A model generated the notes under the pieces. It saw only the letters and a program-made list of their open reading frames with translations. It made no database searches and had not been told where the DNA came from. Of a stretch of DNA of 64,000 nt, positions 58,053-64,000 are shown one piece after another. The stretch comes from VAYN01 sp964540905 (GTDB lineage Bacteria; Actinomycetota; Thermoleophilia; Solirubrobacterales; 70-9): the NCBI GenBank assembly GCA_964540905.1, contig CAZIOS010000006.1, positions 55,013-119,012 of the forward strand, in the 5' to 3' direction. Numbering within the stretch: the first letter of the stretch is position 1; every line of letters begins with the position of its first letter. Position numbers and translations under genes: made by a program.

Positions 58053-58766
58053 ATGTTGCCCCAACGCCAAGAGATCGCCAGCGTCGTCGTCTGCGAGGAC
58101 GACGTGATCACCCTGGAGCTGCTCTGCGACCATCTCATCGCCGACCGCTTCGGGGTGCTGCCGGCGCCGAGCGCCTCCGACGCCCTGCGCCTCTGCCGCT
58201 TCAACAACCCGGACCTGCTCCTGCTCGATCTCTCCCTGCCTGACGCCTCCGGCCTCGACGTCCTGCGCGAGATCCGCGAGGCGGACGGGATCGACTCCCG
58301 CTTCGACCCGCGCCTGCCGGTGATCGTGCTCAGCGGCCGCGGCGCCGACGCCGACCGCATCCGCGGCCTCAACGCCGGTGCTGACGATTACGTGACGAAG
58401 CCGTTCAACATCCAGGAGCTGCGGGCGCGGATCGGCGCCGTCCTGCGCCGCCGCCGCAGCCGCCGCGACGGCCCGATCCGGATCGGCGACCTGACGATCG
58501 ACCCGCTGCGGCGGCGGGTCGTGGTCGGCGAGCGCGAGGTGCCGCTGGCGAAGAAGGAGTTCGCCCTGCTGCGGGCCCTCGCCAGCGACCCGACCAGGGT
58601 CTTCGGCAAGGAGGAGCTGCTCGACGACGTCTGGGGCTTCCGCAACAACGAACGGACCCGGACCCTCGACTCACACGCCAGCCGACTCAGGCGCAAACTC
58701 GACCCCGAGCACGGCCGCTACGTGATCAACAGCTGGGGGATCGGCTATCGCCTGGTGGACGGCTGA
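58053..58766 (+). CDS. OmpR-family response regulator
   Basis: 237 residues from the ATG at 58053. Receiver: acidic pair VVCEDDV, phospho-Asp in LLLLDLSLPD (about D57), IVLSGRG (Ser) and YVTKPFNIQEL (Lys). Winged helix: VPLAKKEFALLRALASDP, KEELLDDVWGFRNNE, LDSHASRLRRKLDPEHGRYV. No adjacent classical kinase; the degenerate kinase at 59705 may be its partner. It could regulate the pilus operon downstream. Confidence 0.9.
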   Translation: MLPQRQEIASVVVCEDDVITLELLCDHLIADRFGVLPAPSASDALRLCRFNNPDLLLLDLSLPDASGLDVLREIREADGIDSRFDPRLPVIVLSGRGADADRIRGLNAGADDYVTKPFNIQELRARIGAVLRRRRSRRDGPIRIGDLTIDPLRRRVVVGEREVPLAKKEFALLRALASDPTRVFGKEELLDDVWGFRNNERTRTLDSHASRLRRKLDPEHGRYVINSWGIGYRLVDG

Positions 58767-58787
58767 GCCCTCCACCAGGCGCGGCCG

Positions 58788-59381
58788 CTACTTCGAGTCC
58801 TCGGCGGCGGGCGATTCGAAGTGGAGGATCGAGAGCTTGCTCTGGATCGGAGCGGTCTTCTCTTTCTTCAGGCGGGTGGCGGCCTCGCCCTGGATCTCCA
58901 GCGCCCGGTTGAGGGTCTGCTCGAGCACCTTGTTCAGCTCTTTCCAGCCCTTTGCGTCGAGGACCAGCGGGGTGCGGCTGAGGTGCGAGTCCTTGCGGGA
59001 GTCGATTGTCCCCGCTATCAGCGCCGCGGTCGCATCCTGGCCGATCGACTGCAGGACCGCGCCGGTGATGCCTTTGCGGGCCGAGGCGGGGATCTTCTCC
59101 CAGTCGTTGTCGCTGAAGAAAGCGCGCTCGGTGGCCCGGTAGAAGTGCTCGACGGCGCCGCGGCGCGGCTCGGTTTTGACCAGTTCCACGCAGCCGAACT
59201 CGAGCAGCGTCTTGACGTGGTAGCTGACGTTGCCGAGCGGCTCGTCGAGTTCCTGGGCGAGCTGGTTGGGGCTGGAGACGCCCTTGTTGAGGGAGCTGAG
59301 GATCTTCACCCGGAGCGGGTGGGCCAGCGCCTTCGCGAGCTGCTGGGTGATGCCCTCTGGAGACGTGCGGGTCTGGGCCAA
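58788..59381 (-). CDS. ArsR-type winged-helix regulator
   Basis: 197 residues from a TTG at 59381, picked because GGAGGAA lies eight bases upstream; the longer frame to 59570 has no good site and reads through the operator. HTH: ITQQLAKALAHPLRVKILSS, LNKGVSSPNQLAQELDEPLG, NVSYHVKTLLEFGCVELVKT. The C-terminal half is a helical sensor or dimer region. No metal-binding Cys is evident, so a non-metal ArsR/GntR-like regulator is likely. Confidence 0.82.
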   Translation of the reverse strand: MAQTRTSPEGITQQLAKALAHPLRVKILSSLNKGVSSPNQLAQELDEPLGNVSYHVKTLLEFGCVELVKTEPRRGAVEHFYRATERAFFSDNDWEKIPASARKGITGAVLQSIGQDATAALIAGTIDSRKDSHLSRTPLVLDAKGWKELNKVLEQTLNRALEIQGEAATRLKKEKTAPIQSKLSILHFESPAAEDSK

Positions 59382-59430
59382 GGGGAGGTTCCTCCGGTTC
59401 GAAAGGGTGGCGGGCGGCCGAGTATCCCAA

Positions 59431-59442
59431 ACACTCCAGTGT
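59431..59442. promoter_or_regulatory. Probable operator/promoter of the ArsR-type gene
   Basis: Palindrome ACACT-CC-AGTGT. On the minus strand it lies between a -35-like TTGGCA/TGGACA and a -10-like GATACT ahead of the TTG start at 59381. Auto-repression is inferred. In 59443-59704 I see no gene; this stretch must also hold the promoter of the 59705 operon. Confidence 0.5.
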
Positions 59443-59704
59443 GTCCACTGCCAAAGGCCTCCTCTAAAGCGGAAGGCCTCGAACCGTGGAGCGATCTGCA
59501 CCGTTGACGGCAATGGTGGAACCAGTTCCAGCGATGTGAAGGTCTCATCCCTGCGCGCCCGCTGCCCCATGGCGCCTGGCCGAGACCGCGGTGGGATGGC
59601 GGGTGCGCAATCTGCGCCCTTTGCGTGGCCGGGAGGGGGGAGAGGCTCGGCCGCGCCCGGCCTTGGCCGGCCATGGCTGAAGCGAGCACCGAGGCGGGCC
59701 GGCG

Positions 59705-60418
59705 TTGACGCTGGAGCTGGCGCAGATCGTGGCCGGCTGGCCGCTGGCGACGTCGCTCGCGGCCGCGGTCGGCGTCCGCGGTCTGCAGGGTGGGCGCCGC
59801 CGGGCGGCGCTGAACGAGGCCCTGCACGAGCTGCGCCGCCCGCTGCAGGCGCTGGTGCTGACGGTGCCCGGGGAAGCCGCCGGGGCCGAGTCCTCGGTGC
59901 AGATGGCGGCGGTTGCCCTGGAGCGGCTCGAGCGCGAGATCAACGGCACCGCGGTGGCGGCACCGGCGCTGCCGATCGCGGTCGAGCCGCTGCTGCGGGC
60001 CGCGCTCGACGCCTGGCGGCCGCGGGCGGCGCTCGCCGGCAGCTCGATCGAGCTGCGCTGGCGGGCCGGCGAGGCGATCGTCGTCGGCGATCGCTGCGAC
60101 CTTGCGCAGGCGCTCGACAACCTCCTCGCCAACGCGATCGAGCACGGCGGCCCGGCGATCGTCGTCGAGGCCAGGCCGGTGGGCGGGCGGTTGCGCCTGG
60201 CGGTCGCCGACCACGGCCGCGCTGAGGCACCGCGGTCGCGGCGCGGCGGCGCGGCCGTGGTCCTCGCCCGGGCCCGCGGCCGCCATCGCCACGGGCACGG
60301 GCTGCGGGTGGTGAGGAAGGCGGCGAGTGCCCTCGGCGGCCGCTTCGAGCTGCGCCGCGGGCGGCGCGGCTGCGAGGCCGTCCTGATCCTGCCGCTGCTC
60401 GGCGAGGGCGCGGCGTGA
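59705..60418 (+). CDS. Histidine-kinase-like protein, ATP lid degenerate
   Basis: 237 residues from a TTG at 59705. One N-terminal membrane segment (about 5-24), H-box-like EALHELRRPLQALVLTV (His about 41) and N-box ALDNLLANAIEHGG are clear. The G-boxes are poor (ADHGRAEAPRSRRGG) and HRHGHGLRVVRKAASALGGR replaces GLGL-type G2. It overlaps the cpaB-like gene by four bases, so it belongs to the pilus operon. Kinase activity is uncertain; it may sense or dephosphorylate. Confidence 0.7.
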   Translation: MTLELAQIVAGWPLATSLAAAVGVRGLQGGRRRAALNEALHELRRPLQALVLTVPGEAAGAESSVQMAAVALERLEREINGTAVAAPALPIAVEPLLRAALDAWRPRAALAGSSIELRWRAGEAIVVGDRCDLAQALDNLLANAIEHGGPAIVVEARPVGGRLRLAVADHGRAEAPRSRRGGAAVVLARARGRHRHGHGLRVVRKAASALGGRFELRRGRRGCEAVLILPLLGEGAA

Positions 60419-61074
60419 GCCGGCGGCGCGGGCGGGCAGTCGCCTTCGTCCTCGCGGCGCTTTTCGCCGCGGCCCTGGCGGCGGCGCTCGCCGACGGCTA
60501 CGGCGCCAGCGTCGTCCATGGCTATGGCGAGCTGCGACCGGTCCTCGTCGCCGCCGCCCGGCTCGAGCCGGGCCGGGCGATCGACCCGGCCCTGGCTGCG
60601 AAGGAGCTGGAGGTGCGCCGGGTGCCGGTGCGGTTCGTTCCTCCGGGAGCGCTGCGCGCGCCGGCCGAAGCGCTCGGGCTGGTCCCCGGCCTCGCGGTTC
60701 CGCCCGGCTCCTACCTGCTCGCCTCACAGCTGCATCCACCGCGCTCTCCCGGGGCGCCTGGCGCCGGTCTCGGCCGCGGGCGCCATCCGGTTCAGATCGA
60801 GGTCAGCGGCGCCGAAGCGCTGCTGCTGGCGGGGGCGCCGGGGCGCGGCGAGCGGGTCGACGTCGTCGTCACCAGCGAACCGAGCGGCAGCGGGGCCGGG
60901 AGGACCTATGTCGCTGCCGCCGCGGTGCCGCTGTTGGCGCTCGCCGCCGGCGGCGAGGAACCGGGGCCGGCGGCGACGGCGGCCGCGACCCTCGGCCTGA
61001 CCCGGGCGCAGGCGCTGCGCCTGATCGCCGCCGAGAGCTTCGCCCGCCGGGTGACGCTGCTGCCGAGGGGCTGA
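60415..61074 (+). CDS. cpaB: CpaB/RcpC-like pilus assembly protein (SAF domain)
   Basis: 219 residues from a GTG at 60415. Signal-anchor VAFVLAALFAAALAAALADG, then a SAF-like beta-clip: PVLVAAARLEPGRAIDPALA, KELEVRRVPVRFVPPGALRA, LGLVPGLAVPPGSYLLASQL. The later part RVDVVVTSEPSGSGAGRTYV matches CpaB/RcpC. It probably acts at the cell envelope during Flp pilus assembly. Three bases before the ATPase gene. Confidence 0.8.
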   Translation: MSRRRGRAVAFVLAALFAAALAAALADGYGASVVHGYGELRPVLVAAARLEPGRAIDPALAAKELEVRRVPVRFVPPGALRAPAEALGLVPGLAVPPGSYLLASQLHPPRSPGAPGAGLGRGRHPVQIEVSGAEALLLAGAPGRGERVDVVVTSEPSGSGAGRTYVAAAAVPLLALAAGGEEPGPAATAAATLGLTRAQALRLIAAESFARRVTLLPRG

Positions 61075-61077
61075 GCG

Positions 61078-62235
61078 GTGGACGCGCGCGAGCGAGACGT
61101 GGCCGAGCTGGCGGACGTCCTGCGCGGGCGCCTGGTCGAACGCCGGCGGGCAGAGGCCGTGCCCGGCCGCGAGGGCGACGGTGACCTCGACCTCGCCGTC
61201 CGCGATCTGGTCGCGGCGGAGGCGGCGCTGCTGCCGGCGGGCGACCGCGAGGCGCTGGTCGCCCGAGTCCTCCGCGACAGCGTCGGCCTCGGGCCGCTGG
61301 AGACCCTGCTCGCCGACCCCGCGGTCGAGGAGGTGATGGTCAACGGGCCGAGCCGCGTCTACGTCGAGCGCCGCGGCCGGATCGAGCCCACCGACGTCGC
61401 CTTCGCCGACGAGGAGGAGCTGCGCAACACGATCGAGCGCATCCTGGCGCCGCTGGGGCGGCGGGTCGACGAGCTCAGCCCGATGGTCGACGCCCGCCTC
61501 GCCGACGGCTCCCGGGTCAACGTCGTGATCCCGCCGCTGGCGATCGACGGGCCGGCGCTCTCGATCCGCCGCTTCGGCGCCCACCGTCCCGGCCCCGACG
61601 AGCTGGTCGCGCTCGGCAGCCTCAGCCGTGCCCAGCGGGCGCTGCTGGAGGAGGCGGTGGGGGCCCGCCGCAGCGTCCTCGTCAGCGGCGGCACCGGCTC
61701 CGGCAAGACGACGTTGCTGAACGCGCTCTCCAGCTTCGTCTCGCCGCGGGAGCGGGTGGTGACGATCGAGGACGCCGCCGAGCTGCGCCTGCAGCAGCCG
61801 CACGTGGTCAGGCTGGAGAGCCGGCCGGCGGGGGTCGAGGGCCGCGGTGAGGTGACGATCCGCGACCTGCTCCGCAACGCGCTGCGAATGCGGCCGGACC
61901 GGATCGTGATCGGCGAGGTCCGCGGCGCCGAGGCGCTCGATCTGCTGACCGCGCTCAACACCGGCCACGACGGCGCCCTCTCGACCGTGCACGCGAACTC
62001 GCCGGCGGACGCGCTGAGCCGGCTGGAGACGCTGGCGCTGATGGCCGGGGTCGGGCTGCCGCACGCGGCGATCGCCGAACAGGTGCAGCGCGGGATCGAC
62101 CTCGTCGTCCACCTCGAGCGCGGCCGCGACGGCGCTCGCCGGGTCGCCGAGGTGGCCGAGGTGGTGCGGGCGGCGGGGACGACCGCGGTGCGCACGGTCG
62201 CGGCCGGCGCCGCGGTCGGGGACGGTGGGCGGTGA
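61078..62235 (+). CDS. cpaF: CpaF/TadA-type pilus assembly ATPase
   Basis: 385 residues from a GTG at 61078. N-terminal helical domain, then PLETLLADPAVEEVMVNGPS (typical CpaF), Walker A SGGTGSGKTTLLNAL (about 203), the Asp box VTIEDAAELRL, MRPDRIVIGEVRGAEALDLL (Walker B) and the His box STVHANSP. It powers Flp/Tad pilus polymerisation at the inner membrane face with TadB/TadC. Confidence 0.94.
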   Translation: MDARERDVAELADVLRGRLVERRRAEAVPGREGDGDLDLAVRDLVAAEAALLPAGDREALVARVLRDSVGLGPLETLLADPAVEEVMVNGPSRVYVERRGRIEPTDVAFADEEELRNTIERILAPLGRRVDELSPMVDARLADGSRVNVVIPPLAIDGPALSIRRFGAHRPGPDELVALGSLSRAQRALLEEAVGARRSVLVSGGTGSGKTTLLNALSSFVSPRERVVTIEDAAELRLQQPHVVRLESRPAGVEGRGEVTIRDLLRNALRMRPDRIVIGEVRGAEALDLLTALNTGHDGALSTVHANSPADALSRLETLALMAGVGLPHAAIAEQVQRGIDLVVHLERGRDGARRVAEVAEVVRAAGTTAVRTVAAGAAVGDGGR

Positions 62236-63089
62236 GCGCCTCCCCCGGGCCGCTGCCGCTGCTCGCCGGCGCCGTCGCCGGCGGCCTGCTGGCGCTGGCG
62301 ACGCGGGAAGCGCTGCTGGCCTCGCCCGCCGCCGCGCGCTGGCTGCGGCTGGCGCTGGAGCCGCTGCGGCGGGCCGGCCGCGAGGGCTACGCGCCCTCGA
62401 CCCGGGAGCGGCGGCGGTTGGCGGCGCTCGGCGCGGCGGCGGCCGTGCTCGGCGGCTGGCTCCTGGCCGGGGTGGAGCTGGCGCTGCCGCTCTCGGTCGC
62501 CGGCCCGGCGGCCGCGGCCTGGGCGATCTCCAGCCGCCGTCGCCGCTACCGCGCCGCGGTCGAGCGCTCGCTGCCCGAGGTCGCGACCGCGATCGCCGAC
62601 TCGCTCAGCGCCGGCCGCTCGCTGCGCGCCTCGCTGCCGGCCGCGGCGGCCTCGCTCGACGGCCCCCCGGCCACCGAGCTGGCCCGGCTCGGCGCCGAGC
62701 TCGACCTCGGCGCGGCGACGGGCGCCGCGGTCGAGGCCTGGCGGCGGCGGCTGCGCTCGCCCCGGGTCGACGCCTTCGCCGGGGCGCTGCTGAGCCAGCG
62801 GCTCGCCGGCGGCGACCTCGCCGGGCTGCTGCGCCGCTTCGCCGCCGGCGCCGCCGAACGCGACCGGGTGGCGGAAGACGCCCGCGCCGCCACCGCCCAG
62901 GCTCGCTTCACCGGCCTGCTGGTGGTGGCGATGCCGAGCGGCGGCGCCCTCTTCGCCGAGCTGCTCCAGCCCGGCTTCCTCGCCAAGCTGCTCGGGGCGC
63001 CGGCTTCGGCGCTGCTGCTGGCGTTTGCCGCCGCCCTCCAGGTCGCCGGCTTCGTCGCGATCAGGCGCCTCTCGCGGGTGGTCGAGTGA
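62232..63089 (+). CDS. tadB: TadB-type pilus inner-membrane protein
   Basis: 285 residues from a GTG at 62232 overlapping the ATPase stop. T2SSF-domain protein: ERSLPEVATAIADSLSAGRS, LRASLPAAAASL, FAGALLSQRLAGGDLAGLLR, then helices at about 219-238 and 258-280. Forms the pilus platform with TadC. Confidence 0.88.
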   Translation: MSASPGPLPLLAGAVAGGLLALATREALLASPAAARWLRLALEPLRRAGREGYAPSTRERRRLAALGAAAAVLGGWLLAGVELALPLSVAGPAAAAWAISSRRRRYRAAVERSLPEVATAIADSLSAGRSLRASLPAAAASLDGPPATELARLGAELDLGAATGAAVEAWRRRLRSPRVDAFAGALLSQRLAGGDLAGLLRRFAAGAAERDRVAEDARAATAQARFTGLLVVAMPSGGALFAELLQPGFLAKLLGAPASALLLAFAAALQVAGFVAIRRLSRVVE

Positions 63090-63907
63090 GCGCCGCCGGG
63101 GCGCCGGCGGCGCTCGCCGTCCTGCTCTGCTTCGCCGCTGCCCGCGAGCTACGGGGCGCGGGCCGCCGCGGAGCCCCGTCGCTGCTTGCGCTCGGCCTGC
63201 GCGGGCGCTCGGCGCGGGCGGCGCTGCGGCTGGGCCTGCCCGAGCGCCTGCGCCGCTCCGGCCTGGAGGCGCGGTTGCCGCTGCCGGCGGTGCTGATCGC
63301 CAAGCTCGCCGGCACCGTCGCCGGTGGCCTCGCCGCCCTGCTCGCCGCTCCGGCGGCGCCGGGGCGGACGGCGCTGCTGGTCGCGGTGGCGCTGCCCGCC
63401 GCCGGCTTCCTCGTTCCCGACGCGCTGCTCGAGCGCGAGGCGCGGCGGCGCCAGCGCCGGCTCGTCGCCGCCCTGCCCGACGCCCTCGACCTGCTCGCGG
63501 TCAGCGCCGGCGCCGGCCGCGGCGCCGCCGCCGGGCTCGAGCAGCTGGCGCGGGCGGGGGAGGGGCCGCTGGCGCAGGAGCTGCGGATCGCCGCCGCCGA
63601 GCTCTCCTGCGGCACCCCCCTCGCCAGCGCCCTGCGCTCGCTGCGCGCCCGCGTGCCCGGCAGCGAGCTGGCGACGCTGGTCGCGGCGATCGAACGCTCG
63701 CGCCGCTTCGGCTCGCCGCTGGCCGACCAGCTGCGCCGCCAGGCCAGCGCCCTGCGCCGCGACAGCCGCCGCGCCGTCGAGGAGCGCGCCGCGCGGGCGG
63801 CGCCGAAGATCCAGCTCGTCGTGGCCTTGGTTCTGGTGCCGTCGGTCTTGCTGATGATCGCTGCGGGGCTGATTGCCAATGCCGGGGCGTTGCTGGCGGG
63901 GTTCTAG
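63086..63907 (+). CDS. tadC: TadC-type pilus inner-membrane protein
   Basis: 273 residues from a GTG at 63086 overlapping the tadB stop. T2SSF domain: LPDALDLLAVSAGAGRGAAA, GPLAQELRIAAAELSCGTPL, ELATLVAAIERSRRFGSPLA, with a final helix (VVALVLVPSVLLMIAAGLIA). Second platform protein of the Tad secretion system. The pilin and remaining tad genes are not in the window and probably lie downstream. Confidence 0.88.
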   Translation: MSAAGAPAALAVLLCFAAARELRGAGRRGAPSLLALGLRGRSARAALRLGLPERLRRSGLEARLPLPAVLIAKLAGTVAGGLAALLAAPAAPGRTALLVAVALPAAGFLVPDALLEREARRRQRRLVAALPDALDLLAVSAGAGRGAAAGLEQLARAGEGPLAQELRIAAAELSCGTPLASALRSLRARVPGSELATLVAAIERSRRFGSPLADQLRRQASALRRDSRRAVEERAARAAPKIQLVVALVLVPSVLLMIAAGLIANAGALLAGF

Positions 63908-63920
63908 GGGGTTGAGCGAG

Positions 63921-63978
63921 GAGGGATGCCGACCTGCTCGGGCGGATGCGGGGAGGGATGCCGACCTCCTTCGGCGGA
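63921..63978. repeat. Two direct 26-bp repeats at the window end
   Basis: 63921-63946 and 63953-63978 match at 23 of 26 bases (GAGGGATGCCGACCT then CTCGGGCGGA or CTTCGGCGGA), 32 bases apart. They follow the tadC stop. No gene is seen in 63908-64000; the array may continue past the window. Confidence 0.65.
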
Positions 63979-64000
63979 ATTCAGTCGCACGCGCTTCGCG

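Noticed and set aside
59382..59570. Longer start (59570) for the ArsR-type gene
   Set aside because: It would place the likely operator and promoter inside the coding region, and the TTG at 59381 has a strong ribosome-binding site.
63921..63978. Start of a CRISPR array
   Set aside because: Only two imperfect units with a six-base gap; no spacer-length sequence between them.

Overview
The window is about 70% GC with dense, often start/stop-overlapping operons. Its gene content points to a high-GC Gram-positive actinobacterium, most likely class Thermoleophilia (Solirubrobacterales-like): a tight pstSCAB operon, secreted trypsin-like proteases, an ECF42 sigma factor with a DGPF partner, a Tad pilus operon and lipoprotein signals. 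The lineage is inferred from style and gene content; no rRNA is present to confirm it.

Layout. 1-131 is the start of a greA-like gene, followed by a secreted protease. 1053-7390 (minus) is a phosphate-uptake operon, pstS-pstC-pstA-pstB, continuing into a lipoprotein, two zinc-ribbon proteins and a degenerate phosphoesterase. 8621-12354 (minus) is a sulfate ABC operon (cysP-cysT-cysW-cysA). 12475-15485 carries a haloalkane dehalogenase, a metallophosphoesterase and an alpha/beta hydrolase. tRNA-Leu(CAG) and tRNA-Glu(CTC) follow.

15744-29543 is a 13.8-kb integrated element in tRNA-Glu. It is bounded by a perfect 43-bp repeat of the tRNA 3' part and carries a tyrosine integrase, small regulators, HicAB, a broken XRE gene, a MobF relaxase-helicase, an excisionase-like protein, and a defence-like cargo: a tandem RusA-like protein, an OLD-type AAA/TOPRIM protein, an AIPR protein and a TIR protein. 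A tRNA-Cys 3' fragment and arm-site-like repeats inside it suggest that the element is a composite.

29560-47018 is chromosomal: a VapBC pair, a PucR-type regulator, an OmpR/HK pair beside an ApbE/ferric-reductase-like membrane redox cluster, CDF and ChrA transporters, MgtC, ECF42 plus DGPF, a DEAD-box helicase and a second trypsin-like protease.

47155-53743 is a cobalamin-riboswitch operon. Two secreted DUF4430 (transcobalamin-like beta domain) proteins are followed by EcfT, a fused EcfA-EcfA ATPase and a protein joining an ECF S-component to a squalene-cyclase-like alpha6/alpha6 domain. Together these look like a two-part, intrinsic-factor-like B12 capture and import system.

53776-64000 has a nitroreductase, GlpD, a degenerate Rho paralogue, a DUF192 protein, an orphan response regulator, an ArsR-type regulator and a cpaB-cpaF-tadB-tadC pilus operon that runs towards the window end.

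Two families of dispersed palindromic repeats are visible. One is about 112 bp with nested stems; the other is about 40 bp with GCGTTCG-type arms. Some copies sit in-frame inside coding linkers. Three genes (cysT, the ECF42 sigma factor and mgtC) have conserved N-termini upstream of any ATG/GTG/TTG, which suggests CTG or other unusual starts.
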